Shown here: positions 15,269 through 22,155 of the stretch, in pieces | How positions within the stretch are numbered: the stretch's first letter is position 1 | Layout of the letters: each line of letters begins with the position of its first letter | Source: Virgifigura sp964551315 | Lineage (GTDB): Bacteria; Pseudomonadota; Alphaproteobacteria; Dongiales; Dongiaceae | DNA length: 22,155 bases | NCBI GenBank assembly: GCA_964551315.1 | Contig: CAZKCM010000070.1 | Location: 1 to 22,155 of the forward strand | Direction of reading: 5' to 3' | Made by a program: the position numbers and the translations under genes | The notes under the pieces: generated by a model | Databases searched by the model: none | Told to the model about the DNA's origin: nothing | What the model saw: only the letters and a program-made list of their open reading frames with translations

Positions 15269-16935
15269 TCTTCGGCGACGTCCCCGTCGCGCAGGCCGAG
15301 GGCGCCGTGCTGGCGCACAGCCTGAGGTTGCCGGGCGCGAGCCTCAAGAAAGGCCGCGTCCTGTCGCCGGAGGACGTCGCCGCCCTTGCCGCCGCCGGCC
15401 GCGCCACCGTGACCGTCGCCCGGCTGGAGCCCGGCGACGTGGGCGAGGACGAGGCGGCGCTCCGGGTGGCGCGCGCCGCGCTCGGACCGAACCTGGCGCT
15501 CTCCACGCCCTTCACCGGCCGCTGCAACCTGCTGGCCGAGACGGCCGGGCTTCTCGTTCTCGACCGCGACCGCCTCGACCGGATCAATCTCGTCGACGAG
15601 GCGGTGACGATCGCGACCCTGCCGCCCTATGCCCTCGTCGCGCCGAGAGATCTGGCGGCGACGGTCAAGATCATCCCCTTCGCCGTCGCCGAGCCGCTCG
15701 TCGCGCGCTGCGAAGCGGCCGCGCGCGAGGCCGGCGACGTGGGCCCGCTGCTCCGGATCGCCCCGTTCCGGCCGCGTCCCGTGGGCCTCCTCCAGACCCG
15801 CCTGCCGGGCGTCAAGGAGAGCGTCCTCGACAAGACCGTGGACACCATGAACGCGCGGCTCGCGGCGCTCGGCTGCGGACCTCTGGCCGACGAGCGACGC
15901 TGCGAACACACGGAAGCGGCCGTCGCGGCCGCGATCGACGCGATGCGCCGCGAACGCGGCATCGCCCTGCTCCTGATTCTTGGCGCATCCGCGATCACCG
16001 ACCGGCGCGACGTCGTGCCGGCGGCGGTCGAGCGTGCCGGCGGCCGCGTGGATCACTTCGGCATGCCGGTCGATCCGGGCAACCTGCTGCTTCTCGCGCA
16101 TCTGGGCGAGATGGACGTCCTCGGCCTGCCCGGTTCTTCGCGTTCGCCGCGGTCGAGCGGCGTCGACTGGGTGCTGCAGCGGCGGCTCGCCGACATCCCG
16201 GTGACCGGCGCCGACATCATGCGGATGGGAGTCGGCGGCCTGCTCAAGGAGATCCCGACGCGGCCGCAGCCCCGTGCCCCCAAGGAGGCAGATTCGGCGC
16301 GTGCGGCCCGGCCGCCGCGCGTCGCCGCCATCCTGCTCGCCGCCGGTCGGTCCAGCCGCATGGGCGCAGCCAACAAGCTTCTTTCCGAGGTCGGAGGGAC
16401 GACGATGGTGGGCCGGGCGGTCCGGGCGGCGCTCGAGTCACGGGCCGACCCGGTCGTCGTCGTGACCGGTCACGACGGCGAACGCGTCCGCGCCGCGGCG
16501 CTCGCGGCCGCCAAGTCGGACCGATCCGTAACCATTCTCCATAACCCCGATTACGCCGCCGGCATCAGCAGCTCGATCCAGCGCGGCCTCTCGGCCCTGG
16601 GGCCGGACATCGACGGGGCGCTCATTTGCCTTGCCGACATGCCGCGCATCTCGGCGACGGTGCTGGACCGGCTGATCGACGCCTTCGACCCGGCGGCGGG
16701 CCGCGCCATCTGCGTGCCGGTTTGGAACGGCAAGCGCGGCAATCCGGTGCTTTGGGCCCGGCGATTCTTTCCCGAGATGCAGGCACTCGCGGGCGACGTC
16801 GGCGCCCGCCACCTGATCGGCGAGCACGTCGACCTCGTCGCCGAGATCGTCATGCCGGATGACGCGATCCTGGTCGACGTCGACACGCCGGAAGCGCTGG
16901 CCGCGCTCAACCGGCCTGATCAACAACCGGCATAG
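15265..16935 (+). CDS. Molybdopterin-binding / MobA-like nucleotidyltransferase fusion (MocA-type)
   Basis: A 556-residue two-domain protein. Residues 1 to ~335 are a molybdopterin-binding MoaB/MoeA-like domain: LLILGASAITDRRDVVPAA, HFGMPVDPGNLLLLAHLGEM, LGLPGSSRSPRS, and MGVGGLLKEI. After a Pro/Arg linker (~336-350), residues ~353-556 form a MobA-like NTP transferase with LLAAGRSSRMG, NKLL, DGALICLADMP, GKRGNPVLW and DVDTPEAL. Such fusions are expected to attach CMP to molybdopterin, giving the cytosine-dinucleotide cofactor used by CO dehydrogenase and its relatives; CTP use is inferred from family and context. The GTG start overlaps the previous stop. It is the last gene of the cox maturation run and is convergent with the next gene, 28 bp away. 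Confidence 0.88.
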   Translation: MIFGDVPVAQAEGAVLAHSLRLPGASLKKGRVLSPEDVAALAAAGRATVTVARLEPGDVGEDEAALRVARAALGPNLALSTPFTGRCNLLAETAGLLVLDRDRLDRINLVDEAVTIATLPPYALVAPRDLAATVKIIPFAVAEPLVARCEAAAREAGDVGPLLRIAPFRPRPVGLLQTRLPGVKESVLDKTVDTMNARLAALGCGPLADERRCEHTEAAVAAAIDAMRRERGIALLLILGASAITDRRDVVPAAVERAGGRVDHFGMPVDPGNLLLLAHLGEMDVLGLPGSSRSPRSSGVDWVLQRRLADIPVTGADIMRMGVGGLLKEIPTRPQPRAPKEADSARAARPPRVAAILLAAGRSSRMGAANKLLSEVGGTTMVGRAVRAALESRADPVVVVTGHDGERVRAAALAAAKSDRSVTILHNPDYAAGISSSIQRGLSALGPDIDGALICLADMPRISATVLDRLIDAFDPAAGRAICVPVWNGKRGNPVLWARRFFPEMQALAGDVGARHLIGEHVDLVAEIVMPDDAILVDVDTPEALAALNRPDQQPA

Positions 16936-16963
16936 ACAAAATCTCTGCTCACCGAGGTTTGGC

Positions 16964-17614
16964 CTAATAAACGACCCACTCGCGCATCTGCTGACCACCC
17001 TGCCAGTAGAAGCGGATCTTCGAATAAGGCCGATGGTGCTTCTCGCTGCCCATCTCGTCGGCAGTTATCTTTGATCCGTCGTCGTGCACGGACAGGTAGT
17101 AGGTCCGCCCCGTCAGGTCCGACCGAATGCCGCAGGACTGACCCAACTCGAAATGAAGCTGCCCGGCGAAGCTGCTCGTCGAGGCGTCCAGCAGGGCGTT
17201 CCGTGCCGTCCGAACCTCAGCGAAGGTCCCGGCGAAATAGTCGGACTCGGTTTTGCTGTAGCCGGTAAACCGCGCGCCGTTGCAGCCCGTGACGCTGATC
17301 AGCTTGGGCGCGGTCAGACCGCACATCTTTAAGACGGCAGCGACCTCCTTGCCGGTCCAACCGCCCAGCGTCCGGTTCTTCCAGTCGCCATGGCCCCGGA
17401 GATACAGCCGGGACTGGTCCGTAAGCGTCTTGAATGCCTTCTTCAGTTCTTCCCTCTTGGCCAATGGCAACCCGAACGGCTTCGGCATGCAGGGCCCTAT
17501 GGTGACGATCGGCGCTCCAACCTTCTTCCGAAGATTCGCGGAGCCGGTGGTAATGATGTCGTCGCCGCTCCCCGACAAGAATTCGACGATCAGGCTCTTA
17601 TCGTAAACTGCCAT
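16964..17614 (-). CDS. Stand-alone clan CD (C80/MARTX-CPD-like) cysteine protease candidate
   Basis: A 216-residue protein. The candidate dyad is His75 in SRLYLRGHGDW and Cys111 in KLISVTGCNGAR, each at the end of a hydrophobic strand and 36 residues apart. Between them, RTLGGWTGKEVAAVL resembles the segment between the two active-site residues in C80 peptidases, the autoprocessing domains of MARTX and large clostridial toxins. The end, SKIRFYW, also fits that fold's last strand. No toxin, secretion or signal region is attached. ATG 17614 follows GGGGGAAGAG; an in-frame start eight codons upstream is less likely. G+C is lower than nearby (34 of 60 at 17041-17100), suggesting transfer. Substrate and trigger are unknown; inositol phosphate or another ligand is possible by analogy only. 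Confidence 0.75.
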   Translation of the reverse strand: MAVYDKSLIVEFLSGSGDDIITTGSANLRKKVGAPIVTIGPCMPKPFGLPLAKREELKKAFKTLTDQSRLYLRGHGDWKNRTLGGWTGKEVAAVLKMCGLTAPKLISVTGCNGARFTGYSKTESDYFAGTFAEVRTARNALLDASTSSFAGQLHFELGQSCGIRSDLTGRTYYLSVHDDGSKITADEMGSEKHHRPYSKIRFYWQGGQQMREWVVY

Positions 17615-18142
17615 GTCTCTTCCCCCTTCTTTCCGCACGCGCCCCTGTGCCCACCGGACTTAACAGTCCCGTGCCCGGCCGAATCCTATTACAGCAGATT
17701 TTCTTGATTTTGGCGGCCGTTGATTATTGCCGTACCCGGATTGACCCAGGTAAGTCACTGGCTCCCGGATGACGAGCCGGACGGTCAGGTCACAAGGTTT
17801 CGGAAGGGACGGAATAATGCCATGACGCGGACTCGCGCCACGGATCGAACCTTTCCGGGAAGAGCAAGTCCGGCGCTCGAAAATGCGGGAGAAAAAGACT
17901 GACCCGGAACCGCTTCGCAATGACAAGATGGATGCACGAACGGCTATCCACGATCATTGGCTCAATCTCCTTCTGAAAGGAGGCCGGTTGAAGGCGCCGC
18001 AAAAGCACCGGTAAACGAGCGCCGCGCGCTCGTCCCCAGTCCGCCATGCTCATTTAGGAGAGATCGTTTGATCGACGACGAGCGGTTCCAACGCCACACT
18101 CACCCCGAGCGGCTCCACCCTCCGTCTCGACAAGGAACGGAA
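17615..18142. other. 528-bp lower-GC stretch without a confident gene
   Basis: Between the caspase-like gene and the hemolysin III gene, divergently oriented, so both promoters should lie here. One small plus-strand frame, ATG 17883 to the stop at 18014 (43 codons, with AIHDHWLNLLLKGGRLKAP), is intact but lacks a clear ribosome binding site and matches nothing I know. A strong AGGAGA at 18056-18061 precedes a TTG at 18068 that is in frame with the hemolysin III gene. I see no tRNA, transposase or direct repeats marking an insertion edge. Confidence 0.5.
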
Positions 18143-18790
18143 GTGATCGACTTTCCGGAATACAGCCGGAGCGAATACCGAGCCGACCGGTGTCTCCACA
18201 TTCTTGGGGTGACCGCCGGCACAATTGCCGTTGCCATCCTGACCGCGGTGGCGCTGCAGAAGGGCGGTACCCTTCTGATCTTCAGCTTGGCGCTCTATGG
18301 CGTCGGTCTCCTCGCCATGCTGGGATGCTCGGCGCTCTACAACATGGCCGGTCCTTCGCCTCGTAAGGAGTGGTTCCGCCGCCTCGATCACGCCGCCATC
18401 TTCGTCATGATCGCCGGCACCTACACGCCCTTCACCCTGATCGAGCTTGGCGGCGCACCCGGCTGGAGACTGTTCGCCCTTGTCTGGATGGCCGCCGCCG
18501 CCGGTGCCGCGATGAAGCTGTTCTTTCCGCGGCGATTGGAGCGGGTATCCGTCGCGCTCTACCTCCTGTTCGGCTGGGGCATTCTGGCGGCGAGCGATAC
18601 CCTGCTGGCCGCCCTGCCCGCGCCGGCGATCCTGCTGCTGGCGGCCGGTGGCCTGGTCTACAGCATCGGGGTGCTCTTCCATCTGCGCCGCGGGTGGCCC
18701 TATCACAACGCCGTCTGGCACGCCCTGGTCCTCGTCGCCGCCGGGTGTCACTACGCGGCGATCCTGGCCTATGTCGCGTCCACCCCGTAG
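18143..18790 (+). CDS. Hemolysin III / PAQR-family membrane protein
   Basis: A 215-residue protein with about seven membrane helices and the motifs of the hemolysin III/YqfA (PAQR, CREST superfamily) family: CLHILGVTAG near the N terminus, CSALYNMAGP, LDHAAIFVMIAGTYTPF and the final YHNAVWHALVLVAAG. The conserved Ser, Asp and His residues (SALYN, LDHA, HNxxWH) form the zinc site seen in the superfamily, whose members are thought to hydrolyse lipid-like amides. The name hemolysin is historical and says nothing about virulence. GTG 18143 with AAGGAA upstream gives the usual family start (IDFPEYSRSEYRAD). TTG 18068 has a better ribosome binding site and would add 25 residues. Confidence 0.88.
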   Translation: MIDFPEYSRSEYRADRCLHILGVTAGTIAVAILTAVALQKGGTLLIFSLALYGVGLLAMLGCSALYNMAGPSPRKEWFRRLDHAAIFVMIAGTYTPFTLIELGGAPGWRLFALVWMAAAAGAAMKLFFPRRLERVSVALYLLFGWGILAASDTLLAALPAPAILLLAAGGLVYSIGVLFHLRRGWPYHNAVWHALVLVAAGCHYAAILAYVASTP

Positions 18791-18812
18791 CGGCGCCTTC
18801 CGGACCCCGCCC

Positions 18813-19667
18813 CTACTGTATCCCCTTCGACCCGCCCAAGCGGGGCCTTTCCAGAGTGTGTCGCAGGAAATCGAGCACCGTCAGCGGCGCGCCGAAGGCC
18901 TGCAGGTCGTTGTGGCCGGCTTCCGGAAAGAAGCGCGCCGTCTTGGGCTCGTTGGCGGCCTCGAAGAGCGCCCGGCCGAAGCGGATCGGCACCACCCTGT
19001 CGCGCTCGCCGTGGAGCAGCAGGAGCGGCGCCTTGACCGCGTCGATCTTCGCCCGCGAGTCGAAGCGGTCCAGCACCAGCCAGCGCGCCGGTACGAAGGG
19101 ATAATGCATCTGCGCCACCTCGGCGACCGAGGTCATCGGCGCCTCCAGGATCAGCGCCGCGGCCTCATACTCCGTCGCCATCTGCACCGCCACGGCGGAG
19201 CCGAGGGATTCGCCATACAGCACCAGCCGGTCGGCCGTCACGCCCTGGCGCGCCAGGAAGTCGAGCGCGGCCCGGGCATCGGTGTAGAGTCCCTGCTCGC
19301 TCGGCCGCCCCGGATTCGCGCCATAGCCGCGATACCCCACCAGCAGGACGCCGTACCCCGCGTCAACATAGGGCTGCACCTTGGCGGCGCGGTGGCCGAT
19401 ATGCCCGCCATTGCCATGGAACAGGGCAATGACCGGCGCGTCCGGCGTTGGCGGCGGCCGGAACCAGGACAGGATCTTGAGCCCGTCGGCCGTCTCGAAC
19501 CGCACCGGCTCCACCTGACCGGCGAGCACGCTCGCCGCCAGGTCCGGGGTTTCGCGACTGGGCAGGTACAGGAGCTGCCGCTGGAATCCGAACATCAGGC
19601 CCAGCACGAGCAAGTAGCCGCCGACCATGACGGCGAGAACGCTGACCATCGCTCTCCCGATCCGCAT
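18813..19667 (-). CDS. Membrane-anchored BEM46/ABHD13-type alpha/beta hydrolase
   Basis: A 284-residue protein with an N-terminal membrane anchor (about residues 8-28, VSVLAVMVGGYLLVLGLMFGF) followed by QRQLLYLPSRE, the usual juxtamembrane sequence of this family. The catalytic triad is intact: Ser154 in GESLG, Asp223 in HGERDRVVP and His252 in EAGHND; the oxyanion HGNGG is at 84-88. Probably a serine esterase, thioesterase or lipase-like hydrolase at the inner membrane with its catalytic domain outside or at the surface; the substrate is unknown. ATG 19667 is used; a TTG four codons upstream and an ATG at 19649 (after GGGAGAG) are alternatives. It is convergent with the hemolysin III gene, 22 bp away. 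Confidence 0.9.
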   Translation of the reverse strand: MRIGRAMVSVLAVMVGGYLLVLGLMFGFQRQLLYLPSRETPDLAASVLAGQVEPVRFETADGLKILSWFRPPPTPDAPVIALFHGNGGHIGHRAAKVQPYVDAGYGVLLVGYRGYGANPGRPSEQGLYTDARAALDFLARQGVTADRLVLYGESLGSAVAVQMATEYEAAALILEAPMTSVAEVAQMHYPFVPARWLVLDRFDSRAKIDAVKAPLLLLHGERDRVVPIRFGRALFEAANEPKTARFFPEAGHNDLQAFGAPLTVLDFLRHTLERPRLGGSKGIQ

Positions 19668-19778
19668 CGATCGATCCAACCGGCCCTACGGCCGATGGGC
19701 AGTGTAGTCGGGCCGGCCGCCGAAGCAAGCGAGCCGGTCCTTTGCGCCGGCTCTTCCGGGAAGGGCCGCCTGCCTCTT

Positions 19779-21017
19779 CTACCGGCCGCGCCGCCGCCGT
19801 CGCGCGCCGCCGGGCCGGCGCGACCGGGCCGCCGCGTTCGGGGCATCCGCGGGAGTCTCGAGCGCCTGCACGCCCTGCGCGGCATAGGGATGGTCGGGAA
19901 CGACCGGGACCCGCTGCCGGATCAGCCGTTCGATGTCGCGCAGATAGGCCCGTTCCTCGGCGTCGCAGAAGGAGATCGCGGCCCCCACGGCCCCGGCACG
20001 CGCCGTGCGTCCGATGCGGTGGACGTAGCTTTCGGGAACGTTCGGCAGGTCGTAGTTGATCACATGGGTGACGCCGTCAACGTCGATCCCGCGGGCGGCG
20101 ATGTCCGTCGCCACCAGGACGCGGATCCGGCCGCGGCGGAAGTCCTCCAGGGCGCGCTGCCGCGCCCCTTGTGACTTGTTCCCGTGAATGGCGTCCGCGG
20201 CCACCTTGATGCTCCCCAGCTGCCTGCACACCCGGTCGGCGGCGTGCTTGGTGCGGGTGAAGACGAGGGCGCGCCGGATCTCGGGGTTCTTCAGCACCTC
20301 GCCCAGCAGCGCCCGCTTGTTCGCCTGGTCGACGAACAGCACGGACTGCTCGATCCGCTCGGCGGTCGAGGAGACCGGCGTCACCGCCACCTTCACCGGG
20401 TCGGTGAGCATCCCCTCCGCCAGGCGGGCGATGTCGGCCGGCATCGTCGCCGAGAAGAGCAGCGTCTGCCGCCGCTTTGGCAGCAGGCCGAGGATCTTCC
20501 GCACGTCGTGGATGAAGCCCATGTCGAGCATCCGGTCGGCCTCGTCGAGCACGAAGACCTCGAGCCGGTCGAGCCGCAGATGGCCCTGGTTCGTCAGGTC
20601 GAGGAGCCGGCCCGGCGTGGCGACCAGGATATCGACGCCGCGGGCAAGCGCGCGGACCTGCGGCTGCTGGCCGACGCCGCCGAACACCACGGCCAGGGTC
20701 AGGCCGAGCCCGCGGCCGTAGCTGCGGAAGCTGTCGCCGATCTGGGTCGCGAGTTCGCGCGTCGGGGTCAGCACCAGGGCGCGGCCCCCGCGCGGCGCCG
20801 GGCGACGGCGCTCGGTGGCGAGGCGGTTGAGGATCGGCAGCGCGAAGGCGGCCGTCTTGCCCGTGCCGGTCTGCGCGCAGCCGAGAAGATCGCGCCCGGC
20901 GAGCAGGTGGGGAATCGCCTGGGCCTGGATCGGCGTCGGCGTGGTGTAGTTTTCGGCGCGTACGGCGCGCTGGATCGGCTCGATGAGCGGCAGGTCGGAA
21001 AAGGAAATCGCTTGCAT
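19779..21017 (-). CDS. rhlE: DEAD-box RNA helicase, RhlE type
   Basis: A 412-residue ATP-dependent RNA helicase with every family motif: Q motif (FSDLPLI to TPTPIQAQAIP), motif I AQTGTGKT at 48-55, Ia PTRELA, II DEAD at 158-161, III SAT, V ATDIAARGIDV and VI HRIGRTARAG. The C terminus ends in a short Arg-rich tail (RRPGGARRRRRGR), which helps RNA binding. The compact length fits RhlE rather than DeaD/CsdA, which carry long C-terminal RNA-binding domains. These helicases remodel ribosome precursors and mRNA and are often cold-induced. ATG 21017 follows AGGAACG; the frame stays open to 21230 but that extension is not protein-like. A long upstream region is consistent with a regulated leader. 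Confidence 0.93.
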   Translation of the reverse strand: MQAISFSDLPLIEPIQRAVRAENYTTPTPIQAQAIPHLLAGRDLLGCAQTGTGKTAAFALPILNRLATERRRPAPRGGRALVLTPTRELATQIGDSFRSYGRGLGLTLAVVFGGVGQQPQVRALARGVDILVATPGRLLDLTNQGHLRLDRLEVFVLDEADRMLDMGFIHDVRKILGLLPKRRQTLLFSATMPADIARLAEGMLTDPVKVAVTPVSSTAERIEQSVLFVDQANKRALLGEVLKNPEIRRALVFTRTKHAADRVCRQLGSIKVAADAIHGNKSQGARQRALEDFRRGRIRVLVATDIAARGIDVDGVTHVINYDLPNVPESYVHRIGRTARAGAVGAAISFCDAEERAYLRDIERLIRQRVPVVPDHPYAAQGVQALETPADAPNAAARSRRPGGARRRRRGR

Positions 21018-21504
21018 GTCGTTCCTGGTTTTTCGGTTGTTCCCCGCGGCCGGCCCGGCGCACGCGCCGGCGGAGCGGCACAAAGGCGCACGGTCCGGGG
21101 CGCGAAAGATCAGGTCGTCGCTGTCGGGAATGGATGTCTTGTTCGTGGCGCCGGAACGGCAAGCGAAGCGCAGCCGCCCGAGATCTTTCTTGGGTTGGGC
21201 GGCCCTGCGCGCAGCCAGGACGGCCCTCATTAACGTGTTATGTCTCGGGACGGAGCGGTCGGGGCCCCGAGGGGGCCGGCAACGCGCTTTGCGCGATCAC
21301 GAGGAAAGAGGCGGTTTCGCCTCGGCCGAATAGATGCGCTCCCGGCCCGGGCAAATCAAGCGTTGTTTTTGCCCGGACACGATTTTGTCTGCGGTCCGCC
21401 GATGCGGCACGGCGCGAAGGCAAGGATTCATTTCAAGCATTTCGCATGTATTTGATGCAAACTGTACGGGGTCCCCGTCTCTCGCCGGAGACCGCAAGAC
21501 TCAA
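21018..21504. other. 487-bp region upstream of the helicase, no confident gene
   Basis: Likely holds the helicase promoter and a long leader. A perfect small hairpin GAGGCG-GTTT-CGCCTC lies at 21308-21323. The part from about 21340 to 21470 is more AT-rich than its surroundings. Open frames on both strands have no ribosome binding site or protein-like character. Long structured leaders are usual for cold-shock DEAD-box genes; whether this one is transcribed cannot be told. Confidence 0.4.
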
Positions 21505-21777
21505 TCATCGCGGCGGCGTTTGTGCCATACTTGGAGGGCCGCTTCGGTCGAGCGGCGTGGTAGCCCCGCGACAGGACGGAAGGAGATGCCACGATGCGAT
21601 CGCCATGCTCCGGAGCATGCCGACGATCCGGGCCGCACCGGTTCCCGCGACCGGCGTCGACCGGCGCGGCGGCTCGGGTGCCAAGCATGCGGCAACCGCG
21701 ACAGGGCGCGGCGGCAAGCGCAGGGTTGCCCGCAGATACAGCGCATCGGCATAGTGCTGGATGATCGGGTCGAGCAT
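21505..21777 (-). CDS. Small hypothetical ORF divergent from the LysR gene
   Basis: A 90-codon frame starting at ATG 21777 with GAGG seven bases upstream. It begins with a plausible amphipathic helix, LDPIIQHYADALYLRATL, then turns into Pro/Arg/Ala-rich sequence with little protein character. No family is recognised. Support comes only from the good ribosome binding site and the divergent arrangement with the LysR-type gene, a common layout for a regulator and its target. It may be a real short protein, a decayed gene or chance. Confidence 0.35.
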   Translation of the reverse strand: MLDPIIQHYADALYLRATLRLPPRPVAVAACLAPEPPRRSTPVAGTGAARIVGMLRSMAIASWHLLPSCRGATTPLDRSGPPSMAQTPPR

Positions 21778-21802
21778 GGTCGCCTCAAACGAAGAACGCC
21801 GA

Positions 21803-21865
21803 CGGGCGAAGCCGCCCGCACCCGCGACTCTCGCAACCGGCGCGCCCGGGCACAAACGCCGTTTG
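21803..21865. promoter_or_regulatory. Dyads in the divergent region before the LysR gene
   Basis: Two perfect dyads lie in the 120-bp gap: CGGGCG-AAGC-CGCCCG at 21803-21818 and CAAAC-GCC-GTTTG at 21853-21865, the second ending 32 bases before the LysR start. LysR-type proteins usually bind such imperfect or perfect dyads between themselves and a divergent target. The role is inferred from position; no functional proof is visible. Confidence 0.35.
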
Positions 21866-21897
21866 GTCACGGAAGACGTAAGGGAAAGTCACACACG

Positions 21898-22155
21898 ATG
21901 GCCCGGCGCCTGCCACCACTGAACGCGCTCCGCGCCTTCGAGGTCGCGGCGCGCCACAACAGCTTCACCGGCGCCGCGGAGGAGCTGCGCGTCAGCCACG
22001 CCGCGATCAGCCGCCATGTGCGCGCGCTCGAAGCGCGGCTCGGCGTGGCGTTGTTCCACAGGGCCAAGCGTGGCGTGGAGCTGACGGCCGCCGGCGCCCG
22101 GTACCTGCAGGCGATTTCGGCGGCGTTCGACGCCATCGCCGAAGCGACCGAGACC
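21898..22155 (+). CDS. LysR-family regulator, GcvA-like, N-terminal part
   Basis: Only the first 86 residues are in the window; the gene continues past the end. They form the winged helix-turn-helix of the family: LPPLNALRAFEVAARHNSF, then TGAAEELRVSHAAISRHVRAL and EARLGVALFHRAKRGVELTAAG. The PLNALRAFEVAARH start is typical of the GcvA-like branch. ATG 21898 follows AAGGGAAA. A small ORF is divergent from it. The ligand domain is outside the window, so the target and effector cannot be given. Confidence 0.92.
   Translation, partial: MARRLPPLNALRAFEVAARHNSFTGAAEELRVSHAAISRHVRALEARLGVALFHRAKRGVELTAAGARYLQAISAAFDAIAEATET

Noticed and set aside
16900..18150. Integrated mobile element carrying the protease candidate
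   Set aside because: GC is lower, but I found no integrase, transposase, tRNA edge, or flanking direct or terminal inverted repeats.
18143..18790. Hemolysin as a virulence factor
   Set aside because: The hemolysin III name is historical; the motifs are those of the widespread PAQR/CREST membrane family and nothing nearby suggests a toxin system.
18648..20174. 508-codon plus-strand open frame across the BEM46 hydrolase and helicase
   Set aside because: Antisense to two genes with complete catalytic motifs and crosses the gap between them; high GC keeps the frame open.
21134..21754. 206-codon plus-strand frame upstream of the LysR gene
   Set aside because: No ribosome binding site, low-complexity Arg/Gly/Ser composition and no recognisable domain.

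Overview
The window looks like chromosomal DNA of an alphaproteobacterium. It is GC-rich (77% in one block I counted inside the molybdenum-cofactor gene), most genes have AGGAGG-type ribosome binding sites, and there are a perfect FNR/FixK-type box, a YdbH-YnbE-YdbL envelope trio and a carbon-monoxide-dehydrogenase-type (cox) maturation cluster. I cannot name genus or species from sequence alone. No rRNA, tRNA, CRISPR array, transposase or integrase was recognised.

Layout. 1-147: the 3' end of a CoxM-like flavoprotein subunit gene. 172-1537: an XRE/MmyB-type regulator divergent from a small membrane protein, with a 17-bp palindrome between them. 1691-4432: a TPR-LuxR regulator followed, across strong dyads, by an alpha/beta-hydrolase-fold protein that has lost its nucleophile and catalytic histidine. 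4678-5310: a LysE/RhtB exporter, with a convergent hypothetical gene overlapping its tail. 5957-8577: a stress block of CBS-DUF2267, BCAM0308-type zinc-ribbon, CBS-pair and universal stress proteins. A perfect TTGAT-N4-ATCAA box sits before the zinc-ribbon gene, which suggests low-oxygen control. 8674-11847: ydbH-ynbE-ydbL, predicted to act in lipid transport between the membranes. 11941-16935: coxD, coxE, two XdhC-type genes and a molybdopterin-binding/MobA-like fusion, mostly with overlapping or tightly packed starts and stops, plus a 24-bp-arm hairpin repeat between coxD and coxE. 16964-17614: on the minus strand, a lower-GC gene for a small stand-alone protein with the His/Cys layout of clan CD (C80/MARTX-CPD-like) cysteine proteases. 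18143-18790: a hemolysin III/PAQR-family membrane protein. 18813-19667: a membrane-anchored BEM46-type hydrolase. 19779-21017: an RhlE-type DEAD-box helicase. 21505-22155: a small ORF divergent from a GcvA-like LysR regulator that runs off the end.

How the parts fit. The partial coxM and the coxDE/XdhC/MocA-like genes belong to one pathway: assembly and sulfur/cytidylate loading of the Mo cofactor of a CO-dehydrogenase/xanthine-oxidase-type hydroxylase. About 11.8 kb of unrelated genes lies between them, so the cluster is split. The stress block and the Ydb trio look like independent housekeeping or adaptive units.

Most worth a second look: the stand-alone caspase-like protein, the catalytically dead hydrolase next to its TPR-LuxR partner, and the FNR-box stress operon.
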